A DNA stretch of 17,500 bases from Polaribacter sp. ALD11. Lineage in GTDB: Bacteria > Bacteroidota > Bacteroidia > Flavobacteriales > Flavobacteriaceae. The translations under genes were made by a program, and so were the position numbers. The first letter of the stretch is position 1. Each line of letters starts with the position of its first letter. The stretch is taken from contig NZ_CP025119.1 in the NCBI RefSeq assembly GCF_002831685.1, positions 1 through 17,500 of the forward strand, in the 5' to 3' direction. Below are positions 1-6,885 of the stretch, in pieces. The notes under the pieces were generated by a model. The model had not been told where the DNA came from and did no database searches. It saw nothing but the letters and a program-made list of their open reading frames with translations.

Positions 1-1428
1 ATGAATTTAACTGCTGACTCTGTTTGGAATGAATGCTTGTCTTTTATAAAAGACAATATCAAGCCGCAAGCATACAAAACTTGGTTTGAACCGATCAAAC
101 CCGTAAAACTTTCAGGAGAAGCGTTAACGATACAGGTACCTAGTAAGTTTTTTTATGAATGGTTAGAAGAACATTATATTAAGTTATTAAGAGTTGCGTT
201 AGTTAGACAATTAGGTAGTGATGCCAAATTGATTTACGACGTAAAAATGGAAAACAATTATAGCAGTAATAGACCGCAAATTGTTAAAATTCCTAGCTCT
301 AACAGAGATCCGTTAAAACCACAAAATGTTACTGCTCCTATAGATTCAGGTAAAAGAGAATTAAGAAACCCGTTTGTAATTCCAGGGTTACAGAAAGTTA
401 AAATAGAATCTCAATTAAACCCTAATTACAATTTTGTAAACTTTATAGAAGGAGACGCTAATAGGTTGGCACGTTCTGCAGGTATGGCAGTTGCTAACAA
501 ACCAGGCGGAACTTCTTTTAATCCATTATTAATTTATGGGGGAGTTGGTTTAGGAAAAACACATTTAGCACACGCTATTGGTGTAGATATAAAAGATAAA
601 TACCCAGATAAAACGGTGTTGTATATTTCTTCGGAAAAATTTACACAACAATTTATAGATTCAGTAAAGTCGAATACAAGAAATGATTTTATTCATTTCT
701 ATCAAATGGTAGATGTTTTAATTATTGATGATGTTCAATTCTTATCTGGTAAAGCAGGAACACAAGATGTTTTCTTCCATATTTTTAACCATTTACACCA
801 AAATGGAAAACAAGTAATTTTAACATCAGACAAAGCACCTGTAGATATGCAAGACATAGAACAGCGTTTGTTATCTCGTTTTAAATGGGGATTGTCTGCG
901 GAATTACAAGCACCAGATTATGAAACTAGAATTTCTATTTTAGACAATAAACTGTATAGAGATGGTGTAGAAATGCCAGAAGAAATTGTTGGTTATATCG
1001 CTAAAAATATTAAATCTAACGTTAGAGAATTAGAAGGTGTTATTATTTCTATGATTGCACAAGCTTCTTTTAATAGAAGAGAATTTTCTTTAGAATTGGC
1101 AAAACAGATTGTAGATAAGTTTGTTAAGAATACGAAGAAAGAAGTTTCAATCGATTACATTCAGAAAGAAGTTTCTAAGTATTTTGATATGGATGTTGCT
1201 ACGTTGCAATCTAAAACTAGAAAACGTCATATTGTACAAGCACGCCAATTAGCAATGTATTTTGCGAAGAGATTAACAAAGACATCTTTGGCAAGTATTG
1301 GTAACCAAATTGGGCAAAGAGATCACGCAACAGTTTTACATGCTTGTAAAACGGTAGATAATTTGACAGAGACAGACAAGCAATTTAGAAAGTACGTAGA
1401 CGACTTAACTAAGAAGTTAACGTTCTAA
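1..1428 (+). CDS. dnaA: Chromosomal replication initiator protein DnaA
   Basis: Cytoplasmic AAA+ ATPase that binds DnaA boxes at oriC, melts the origin and recruits the helicase. The 475-residue protein has the full family layout. Domain I is at about residues 1-80, followed by a linker. The AAA+ core has a Walker A GGVGLGKT at 180-187, a Walker B IIDD at 241-244, and the NVRELEG sensor-2 segment near 340-346. The C-terminal helix-turn-helix carries the DnaA signature GQRDHATVLHACKTV around 438-452. Length is normal for Bacteroidota. The ATG is the first base of the window, so promoter and leader lie outside. The phosphatase gene follows after 40 nt, suggesting co-transcription. I see no DnaA-box cluster in the window, so oriC is either upstream or elsewhere. 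Confidence 0.98.
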   Translation: MNLTADSVWNECLSFIKDNIKPQAYKTWFEPIKPVKLSGEALTIQVPSKFFYEWLEEHYIKLLRVALVRQLGSDAKLIYDVKMENNYSSNRPQIVKIPSSNRDPLKPQNVTAPIDSGKRELRNPFVIPGLQKVKIESQLNPNYNFVNFIEGDANRLARSAGMAVANKPGGTSFNPLLIYGGVGLGKTHLAHAIGVDIKDKYPDKTVLYISSEKFTQQFIDSVKSNTRNDFIHFYQMVDVLIIDDVQFLSGKAGTQDVFFHIFNHLHQNGKQVILTSDKAPVDMQDIEQRLLSRFKWGLSAELQAPDYETRISILDNKLYRDGVEMPEEIVGYIAKNIKSNVRELEGVIISMIAQASFNRREFSLELAKQIVDKFVKNTKKEVSIDYIQKEVSKYFDMDVATLQSKTRKRHIVQARQLAMYFAKRLTKTSLASIGNQIGQRDHATVLHACKTVDNLTETDKQFRKYVDDLTKKLTF

Positions 1429-1468
1429 AAAAGCTGTTTTAAAATCATAATTTTTTAATTTTATTCTG

Positions 1469-1921
1469 ATGAAAAAAGTACTAATGGTTTGTTTGGGGAA
1501 TATTTGTCGTTCTCCATTAGCAGAAGGTATTTTGAAGTCTAAAGTGAATAATGAAGCTGTTTTTGTAGATTCTGCAGGAACAGCTGCTTATCATGTTGGA
1601 AATCTTCCAGATAAACGTTCTATAGAAGTTGCGACAAAATATAACATAGATATTACAAAGCAACAAGCAAGAAAAATTACAGTAAAAGATTTCGATACTT
1701 TTGATTTTATTTATGCTATGGATGAAAGTAATTATAAAAACATACTTTCGTTATCTAGAAATAATAAAGATAAACAGAAAGTAAAAATGATTTTAAAAGA
1801 ATCAAACCCTACTAAAAATTTATCTGTTCCAGATCCTTATTATGGTGGAAAATCTGGTTTTGAAGATGTTTACAAAATGTTAGATGAAGCTTGTGATATT
1901 ATCGCTAGTAAATTGTCTTAA
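1469..1921 (+). CDS. Low-molecular-weight protein-tyrosine phosphatase
   Basis: Small cytoplasmic phosphatase that removes phosphate from tyrosine through a cysteinyl-phosphate intermediate. The signature P-loop C-x5-R-S is at residues 8-15 (C8 nucleophile, R14, S15). The general-acid loop is the PDPYYGG segment, with D122. The length of 150 residues is typical of the family. It lies 40 nt after dnaA and before a methylase gene, and I recall this order from other Flavobacteriia. Neither a kinase partner nor a capsule cluster is visible, so the substrate is unknown. An arsenate reductase of the same fold is an alternative, but the DPYYGG loop and overall similarity favour the phosphatase. Confidence 0.93.
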   Translation: MKKVLMVCLGNICRSPLAEGILKSKVNNEAVFVDSAGTAAYHVGNLPDKRSIEVATKYNIDITKQQARKITVKDFDTFDFIYAMDESNYKNILSLSRNNKDKQKVKMILKESNPTKNLSVPDPYYGGKSGFEDVYKMLDEACDIIASKLS

Positions 1922-1981
1922 AGTAAATTATCATATTTTTATTAGTTAAAATTTATAAAATTAGTGCCTAAAAGAGAAATA

Positions 1982-2686
1982 ATGATTGGTAAACTCTATT
2001 TAATTCCCACAACATTAGGAGATACAGAACCTTTAGAAGTAATGCCTTTATCGGTTAAGAAAGTAGTAGAGCAAATTGATTATTATATTGTTGAGAATGA
2101 AAAAACGGCAAGAAGGTTTATCAAAAAGATTTGCCCTAAAAAAGTACAACCTTCATTACAATTAATGTCTTTAGATAAGTATGCTGAAGAAATTGAAACA
2201 AGAAGATATTTAGACGTTTGTAAAGAAGGTATAAATGTAGGTTTATTGTCTGAAGCAGGTGTACCAGCAGTTGCAGATCCAGGAGCAAGTATTGTAAAAT
2301 TAGCACATGAAAATAACATTCAGGTAGTTCCTTTAGTTGGGCCAAGTTCTATTTTAATGGCAATGATGAGTTCTGGTATGAACGGACAAAATTTTGCTTT
2401 TAATGGCTATTTGCCAATTGATAAAGGTGATCGAAAAAAAGCACTTAAAGATCTAGAGAAGTTGTCTAAAGATAAAAATCAATCTCAGATTTTTATTGAA
2501 ACTCCTTATAGAAATGAAAAAATGTTTGCAGATTTAAAAGCGGTATTATCACCAACTACAAATTTGTGTATTGCTGCAGACATAACATTACCATCAGAAT
2601 TTATTAAAACACTTGCTGTACAAGATTGGAAACATCAAACACCAGATTTACATAAAAAACCTGCTATTTTTATTATTCACAAGTAA
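1982..2686 (+). CDS. SAM-dependent methyltransferase, tetrapyrrole-methylase family (RsmI-like)
   Basis: Putative S-adenosylmethionine-dependent methyltransferase of the fold shared by RsmI and the cobalamin/siroheme methylases. Visible hallmarks are the N-terminal GKLYLIPTTLGD strand, the SEAGVPAVADPGAS segment at about residues 91-104 of the short form (equivalent to the SDAGTPxISDPG motif of RsmI), and LVGPSS about 20 residues later. RsmI 2'-O-methylates C1402 of 16S rRNA. This shorter, roughly 235-residue form is common in Bacteroidota as a second paralogue, so the rRNA target is only an inference. I chose the ATG at 1982, which begins MIGKLYLIP as family members do. An in-frame GTG at 1964 would add MPKREI and cannot be excluded. 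It probably belongs to the dnaA transcription unit, 60 nt after the phosphatase. Confidence 0.88.
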   Translation: MIGKLYLIPTTLGDTEPLEVMPLSVKKVVEQIDYYIVENEKTARRFIKKICPKKVQPSLQLMSLDKYAEEIETRRYLDVCKEGINVGLLSEAGVPAVADPGASIVKLAHENNIQVVPLVGPSSILMAMMSSGMNGQNFAFNGYLPIDKGDRKKALKDLEKLSKDKNQSQIFIETPYRNEKMFADLKAVLSPTTNLCIAADITLPSEFIKTLAVQDWKHQTPDLHKKPAIFIIHK

Positions 2687-2727
2687 AGAATAATCATTTT
2701 AGGCGTTCTTTATCTGTAAAATATAGA

Positions 2728-2784
2728 AATAGCAAGAAACACTTTGTTAGATTCTTGAAATCTAATAAAGTGTTTCTTGCTATT
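2728..2784. terminator. Long hairpin between convergent genes, probable terminator
   Basis: Arms 2728-2753 and 2759-2784 pair over 26 bp with a single G-U exception and a 5-nt loop. It lies between the rightward methylase gene and the leftward gene ending at 2796. Reading leftward, the stem is followed by a U-rich tail (2714-2727 in reverse), fitting an intrinsic terminator for the dapF-side unit. Rightward there is no U-tract after the stem. Confidence 0.75.
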
Positions 2785-2795
2785 GGAAAAGGATA

Positions 2796-3422
2796 TTAAA
2801 CCTTCGCATTTTTATCTGCTATAATATTAGAAACATTATAACCAGCAAATTTTTTTAAATAAGATTGAATACTTGCGCCATAGGCATCAGAAAAACGTTG
2901 AGAGCCATAACTTCTTAAAAACTTCTTTACGTTTCCTGCACCACTTAAATGAGCAGCAGCTAAAATACCTGATTCGGTAATTTTAATACCATTCATTGTT
3001 TTACCAACAGAACGTTGTATGTCTTTTCTTAAAATCCATTTATTTACTTTACATAAAGCTACAAATGCATTTTCTTGTAATTCTGGGTTTCTTAAAAATT
3101 CTTGTGTATTGTAAATATTAAATCGGTGTAAAGTAGTACGACCAAATTGATATTTTCCTAAATATCCTAATGTATTTACAGTTGCATATTTTCCTTGAGA
3201 TTCTTTAAAGGCAACTGCCTCTTTAAAAGCAACAAAATCTCTTTTCAAATAAAAAATATCATTTCCTATAGATTTAGGAAAACTTAATTTAGTTAACGCT
3301 ATTGTTTCTGAATCAGAGACATTTTTTTTATCAATAGATGTTGCATTGATAAAAAGGAGAACTACACTGAATAAAATGATTTTATTTTTGATAAAATATA
3401 TATTTCTGTTTTGCGGGTGCAA
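2796..3422 (-). CDS. Exported lysozyme-fold protein, probable peptidoglycan lytic enzyme
   Basis: Resembles the lysozyme-like/lytic transglycosylase superfamily found in Flavobacteriia, which cleaves peptidoglycan glycan strands. An N-terminal hydrophobic stretch (IILFSVVLLFINA, about residues 15-27) suggests export. The core has AFKESQGKYA around 71-80, with E74 as candidate catalytic glutamate. It is followed by a GYLGKYQFG segment and an ILAAAHLSGAGNVKKFL helix near 153-169, both lysozyme-fold features. No LysM domain is evident. The start is uncertain: the only canonical start codon in the open frame is a TTG at 3422-3420, and that TTG is part of a good -7 promoter box. No ATG, GTG or TTG follows in frame before the signal sequence. 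Translation may begin at an ATC (3392-3390, giving MKNKIILFS) or another rare codon. It lies last in a cell-wall gene cluster. Confidence 0.7.
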   Translation of the reverse strand: MHPQNRNIYFIKNKIILFSVVLLFINATSIDKKNVSDSETIALTKLSFPKSIGNDIFYLKRDFVAFKEAVAFKESQGKYATVNTLGYLGKYQFGRTTLHRFNIYNTQEFLRNPELQENAFVALCKVNKWILRKDIQRSVGKTMNGIKITESGILAAAHLSGAGNVKKFLRSYGSQRFSDAYGASIQSYLKKFAGYNVSNIIADKNAKV

Positions 3423-3427
3423 AGCTA
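3420..3427 (-). promoter_or_regulatory. -7 promoter box for the lysozyme-fold gene
   Basis: Read leftward, the sequence is TAGCTTTG followed by CACCCGC, a full match to TAnnTTTG. A TTA lies 16 nt upstream instead of the preferred TTG, so the -33 region is weak. The same TTTGCACCCGC string occurs at the putative rRNA promoter at 17341-17351. It gives the last gene of the leftward cluster its own promoter, in the 49-nt gap after the DUF2279 gene. Confidence 0.55.
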
Positions 3428-3471
3428 CAATATAATTTAAAAGTAATTGATTCTCAATATGTTAAATTTTA

Positions 3472-4374
3472 CTAAAAATACAAATAATGAAATTTTAATT
3501 GACCTTTCGTGTTAATTTCCAGCGTTGGAGAAGGAATCTTTATGAAATTAACAACAGAAAAGACAGATTGTAAGAGTTTCGATTTTGTGTTAATTTTTGT
3601 CAAATCTAGATCTAAACTCAAATAAAACTGTCTGTAAGGATCTTGTGGCATTGAGTTGGTTGTTTTTGTTTCGCCATATAGCATTCCTTCAGCACCATAA
3701 CCAAAAGCTACATTTAACCATTTAGGGAAGTCACTTTCCTTGTGAAAAGACCAGATATTAGCAGAAAGCCAATATGTCTGTCCGTTGTAATCTTTTAAAG
3801 ACTGTTGTAAAAAATTCTCTCCTAATGTACTTGGTCTTTGTTTTGCGTAATTAGTTTGATGAAAAGAGTATTTAACGGTAACTCTTTGTTCGTTCCATAA
3901 TAATTCTTGACCAACCAATAAGCCAGTTCCTGCAGCATTTGCTAAAATATCACCAGAAGAAGCACCCCATTCTTCAGAAAAACCATCTAAAATTTCTACA
4001 GCAGTCAGAAAAGTGAAACCTAAAGTAGCACCATAAATAAGTTGATTTTTCTTAGAAATTCCTGTCCAATCTAAAACTTCCATTCCTACTTTACCTAGAT
4101 AATAGGAAGTCATAAAATGTCCAGCTTTATCCATTTGCTTCCAATCGTTATTATCATTTTTAAAATGAAAACTAGAATGAGGGTAATCTTTATACCAAAG
4201 TTGGTTTAACGCTAATAAGGTTCCGCTAGTTAAAACACTTTCAGTAATTATTACTGTATTTCTTCTTTTGCTATTTAAAGTATCCGATTTTTTTAAAAAG
4301 GATGCTTCTTGGGCACTAGAAAATGTGGTAAATAGAAGTAATATAGAAAAAAATGCTATGTTATTTTTTTTCAA
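3472..4374 (-). CDS. DUF2279 family exported protein (YfiM-like)
   Basis: Matches by eye the DUF2279/YfiM family, whose function is not established. Residues 1-21 form a signal peptide (MKKNN, then hydrophobic FFSILLLFTTF, ending SSA-Q). The conserved core spans about 75-155: DKAGHFMTSYYLGK, then EILDGFSEEWGASSGDILANAAG, with conserved His, Asp and Glu residues in short membrane-like helices. The C-terminal half, with alternating hydrophobic strands ending in KFHYLYF, looks like an outer-membrane beta structure (inference). It starts with TTG at 4374-4372; the following AAAAAA and signal sequence support this. It lies 36 nt after mltG and may be co-transcribed with it, which hints at an envelope role. 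Confidence 0.85.
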   Translation of the reverse strand: MKKNNIAFFSILLLFTTFSSAQEASFLKKSDTLNSKRRNTVIITESVLTSGTLLALNQLWYKDYPHSSFHFKNDNNDWKQMDKAGHFMTSYYLGKVGMEVLDWTGISKKNQLIYGATLGFTFLTAVEILDGFSEEWGASSGDILANAAGTGLLVGQELLWNEQRVTVKYSFHQTNYAKQRPSTLGENFLQQSLKDYNGQTYWLSANIWSFHKESDFPKWLNVAFGYGAEGMLYGETKTTNSMPQDPYRQFYLSLDLDLTKINTKSKLLQSVFSVVNFIKIPSPTLEINTKGQLKFHYLYF

Positions 4375-4410
4375 AACAATTTTTCAAGTTTAAAAAAGAC
4401 TAAAAATTAA

Positions 4411-5436
4411 CTATCTATTTACACCTTGTGTATTCAACCATCGTTGATATTTTGCTGCGTTTCTATTATGTTGTGTTAATGTTTTTGCAAATTCATGATA
4501 TCCAATTTTATCAATACTCGCACACATATAAAAGTAGTTGTGTTTAGTTGCATTTAAAACACCATCAATTGCAGAAATATCTGGCATTGAAATTAAAGTA
4601 GGAGGTAGTCCTTTGTTTTTATAGGTATTGTAAGGAGAATTTATTTCTAAATCTACTGTTAAAACTCTTTTTACAACATAATCTTGCCCTTTTATTTCTT
4701 TTACACAATAGATTATTGTTGGATCTGCTTGTAGTGGCCAACCATCATTAAGACGATTCAAATACAAACCAGCAACAATTGGTCTTTCAGAATTTTGTGC
4801 TGTTTCTTTTTGAACAATAGAAGCTAAAGTAATAACTTCACTTTTTGTAAGATTTAATTTCTTTGCTTTCTGCAATCTATTTTCATTCCAAAACCTTTTG
4901 TAAGAAACCAACATTTTTGCTCTAAAGTTTTCTGGGGAAACGGTCCAATAGAATTCATATGTATTCGGAATTAAAATTTGAAGTACAGATTTTTCAGTTA
5001 AATTATTTTTAGATAAAAATGCTTCTTCTTTAAAGGAAGTAAGTAAAGAGATAGAATCTGCTTCTATTTGTTCTGCAATTCTGCCAGCAAATTTTTCTAA
5101 AGTGTCTTGATTGTTAAAAGATAATTTAAAAGGTGTTTGTCTACCGCTTCGTAAGATATTTACAAGATCATTATTAGACATTCCTGCTGTTAAAACATAT
5201 CTGCCAGGTTTCGGATTTGAAAAGTTTTTTTTAGCGGCAACCCAAAGAAATGTTTCAGGACTTTTAGAATATTCTTCTAACTCTTTTTTAACGTCTAATA
5301 AACTACTTGTTGCTGTTACAAAAAGAACATGCTCTTTTGTAATTGCTTTTCCGAATATTTTTTGATAATAGTTGTAACCAAACATTCCACCAATTATTAA
5401 TATAGCAGCAAATGTGTAAATAATTTTTTTCTTCAA
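4411..5436 (-). CDS. mltG: Endolytic murein transglycosylase MltG (YceG family)
   Basis: Inner-membrane enzyme that cuts nascent glycan strands and is thought to release or terminate growing peptidoglycan chains. A short cytoplasmic head (KKK) and one membrane helix at about residues 5-21 anchor it. A LysM-like region follows at about 30-100. The catalytic YceG domain contains IPNTYEFYW (156-164), LASIVQKETA (204-213) and a GLYLNRLNDGWPLQADPTIIY block (223-243). E211 is the probable catalytic acid. The earlier position, often Glu in the ASIVEKE version, is Q209, which I recall as frequent in Bacteroidota. The length of 341 matches the family. The start is TTG at 5436-5434, 28 nt after the GNAT stop. 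An in-frame stop just upstream leaves no better codon. Confidence 0.95.
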   Translation of the reverse strand: MKKKIIYTFAAILIIGGMFGYNYYQKIFGKAITKEHVLFVTATSSLLDVKKELEEYSKSPETFLWVAAKKNFSNPKPGRYVLTAGMSNNDLVNILRSGRQTPFKLSFNNQDTLEKFAGRIAEQIEADSISLLTSFKEEAFLSKNNLTEKSVLQILIPNTYEFYWTVSPENFRAKMLVSYKRFWNENRLQKAKKLNLTKSEVITLASIVQKETAQNSERPIVAGLYLNRLNDGWPLQADPTIIYCVKEIKGQDYVVKRVLTVDLEINSPYNTYKNKGLPPTLISMPDISAIDGVLNATKHNYFYMCASIDKIGYHEFAKTLTQHNRNAAKYQRWLNTQGVNR

Positions 5437-5464
5437 TTGTATCTGTTTTAGGGCTGTAAAGTTA

Positions 5465-5986
5465 CTATTTTATCAATTGAAATAAGATCTCATCTTTAAA
5501 TTTTCCTTCAGATAAAATCCATTCTTTTTTTACACCTACTTTTTCGAATTTATGTTTTGTAAATAAAGAAATACTTTTAGAATTGTCTGAAGTAATATTC
5601 GCATACAGTTGATGCAAATTCAAATGAGAAAACGCATAATTAATTAAAACGGATAAAGCTTCTGATGCATAACCATTTTTTTGAAAATCGGGATGAATTA
5701 AAATACCAATTCCTGCTCTTTTATGTTGCGGATTAAAATCAAACAAATCAATCATTCCTAATTGTCTTTTTGTTGATTTTTCTTCTATTAATAAGCGTAG
5801 TTGTTTTGCTTCAAAGATATCTAAATGTGCATTTTCTAAATATTGTTTCAAAATAAACTTAGAAAACGGAGTTTGGGTATGGCTTATTTCCCAAAAAGAT
5901 TCGTTATTTTCTATGTTGTATAGAAAATCTAAATCTTCTGGTTCTAGAGCACGTAAAATTATATTTGTTCCTTTAAGGTTGTTCAT
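5465..5986 (-). CDS. GNAT family N-acetyltransferase (RimJ/RimL type)
   Basis: Predicted acetyl-CoA-dependent N-acetyltransferase. The 173-residue protein has the RimJ/RimL layout: an N-terminal LKGTNIILRALEPEDLDFLY segment, a central QLGMIDLFDFNPQHKRAGIGILIHPDF strand pair, and the acetyl-CoA loop QKNGYA at 102-107 followed by the helix SEALSVLINYAF. The C-terminal SISLFTKHKFEKVGVKKEW is the usual final strand-helix unit. The substrate cannot be read from sequence: ribosomal proteins, small amines and cell-wall intermediates are all possible. Its ATG overlaps the dapF stop as TAATG, indicating translational coupling with the diaminopimelate pathway gene. Confidence 0.9.
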   Translation of the reverse strand: MNNLKGTNIILRALEPEDLDFLYNIENNESFWEISHTQTPFSKFILKQYLENAHLDIFEAKQLRLLIEEKSTKRQLGMIDLFDFNPQHKRAGIGILIHPDFQKNGYASEALSVLINYAFSHLNLHQLYANITSDNSKSISLFTKHKFEKVGVKKEWILSEGKFKDEILFQLIK

Positions 5987-6756
5987 TATATCTGTATTTC
6001 ACCTTTAAAAACAAAAGTAGCAGGTCCTTTTAAAAACACGTTTTTGTAAACACCGTTTTCTTCTGTAAAAGAAACCTCTAAATGACCACCTTCTACAGGC
6101 AATAAAATTAAATTACTTTTAGTTTTATTTGTTTTATGCATGGCAATTGCAACCGCTGTAACACCTGTTCCGCAAGCTAAAGTTTCATTTTCCACTCCTT
6201 TTTCGTACGTTCTAACTCTAAAAGTATCTTTATTAATTTGTTCTACAAAATTTACGTTACTTCCAGGTTCTGAATATGAATCTCTAATCTTTTTACCGTT
6301 TTTATACACAGGGTAATCATCTAAACTGTCAACCAACTCAACATGATGCTGCGTTCCTGTATATGCAAAAACTGAATGTTCATTTACTTGTACTTCTGCA
6401 ACATCAATCATTTTTAGAGAGACATTACAATTTTCTATTTCAGAAAAATGAGGCCCGTCAACAGCAATAAAATGTGTATTATTTTTAATAATACCTAACT
6501 GTTTAGCAAAAGCAACAGTACATCGACCTCCATTTCCACAGAAAGTTTCACTTCCATCAGCATTAAAATAAATCATTTTAAAATCGAATTCAGTATCATT
6601 TTCTATTAAAATAACACCATCTGCGCCAATGCCAAAATGCCTGTCACAAAGATGAGAAATTACTTTAAGATTCTCTTTAGGAAAGATTTTTGTCCTGTTA
6701 TCGATCATTACAAAATCGTTACCAGTTCCTTCGTATTTATAAAAATTCAAATTCAT
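5986..6756 (-). CDS. dapF: Diaminopimelate epimerase
   Basis: Cytoplasmic, PLP-independent epimerase converting LL- to meso-diaminopimelate, the precursor of lysine and of the peptidoglycan cross-link residue. Both catalytic cysteines are present: C73 in ADGSETFCGNGGRC and C195 in ENETLACGTG. The N-terminal KYEGTGNDFVMID and the PGSNVNFV segment are also typical. The length of 256 is normal. It heads the leftward cell-wall cluster and is coupled to the GNAT gene by a TAATG overlap. A -7 box lies only 4 nt before the ATG, so its mRNA may be nearly leaderless. Confidence 0.98.
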   Translation of the reverse strand: MNLNFYKYEGTGNDFVMIDNRTKIFPKENLKVISHLCDRHFGIGADGVILIENDTEFDFKMIYFNADGSETFCGNGGRCTVAFAKQLGIIKNNTHFIAVDGPHFSEIENCNVSLKMIDVAEVQVNEHSVFAYTGTQHHVELVDSLDDYPVYKNGKKIRDSYSEPGSNVNFVEQINKDTFRVRTYEKGVENETLACGTGVTAVAIAMHKTNKTKSNLILLPVEGGHLEVSFTEENGVYKNVFLKGPATFVFKGEIQI

Positions 6757-6760
6757 AAAG

Positions 6761-6768
6761 CAAAGATA
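6761..6768 (-). promoter_or_regulatory. -7 promoter box for dapF
   Basis: Read leftward, TATCTTTG matches TAnnTTTG exactly and ends 4 nt before the dapF ATG at 6756. A recognisable TTG at -33 is missing; only TTA-like sequence is there. If used, the 5' untranslated region would be close to zero. Confidence 0.5.
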
Positions 6769-6793
6769 AGTATTTCAGGTATAATTAATGGTT

Positions 6794-6853
6794 GTTAAAA
6801 AGTGGTTAAAGTCCGTTAAAAAGAAGTTAAACAGATTTTTTTAATATGTTAAA
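6794..6853 (+). promoter_or_regulatory. Helically phased GTTAAA direct repeats upstream of degQ
   Basis: Exact GTTAAA copies begin at 6794, 6805, 6815, 6826 and 6848. The spacings are 11, 10, 11 and 22 nt, that is one or two turns of the helix, with a gap where a copy would fall near 6837. The first four lie about 35-75 nt upstream of the expected degQ start site, and the fifth sits just before the -7 box. Such same-face tandem sites are typical of OmpR-family response regulators. E. coli CpxR, for instance, recognises GTAAA repeats one turn apart at degP. The regulator here is unknown. Confidence 0.6.
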
Positions 6854-6857
6854 ATTA

Positions 6858-6865
6858 TATCTTTG
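6858..6865 (+). promoter_or_regulatory. -7 promoter box for degQ
   Basis: TATCTTTG, a full TAnnTTTG match, 20 nt before the degQ ATG. No TTG is present at the usual -33 distance, which suggests dependence on an activator bound to the GTTAAA repeats upstream. Confidence 0.6.
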
Positions 6866-6885
6866 GATAACAAAAATTAATAAAA

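Noticed and set aside
204..213. Inactive MltG because of Gln in ASIVQKE (protein positions of the 4411-5436 gene)
   Set aside because: The second Glu (E211) is intact, and the Gln version is, as I recall, usual in Bacteroidota, so loss of activity is not supported.
1..1428. Origin of replication at the dnaA gene
   Set aside because: No cluster of TTATCCACA-like boxes or AT-rich unwinding element is seen in or just after dnaA; the upstream side is outside the window.
2083..2345. Two overlapping leftward frames opposite the methylase gene
   Set aside because: Both are low-complexity translations antisense to a conserved gene.
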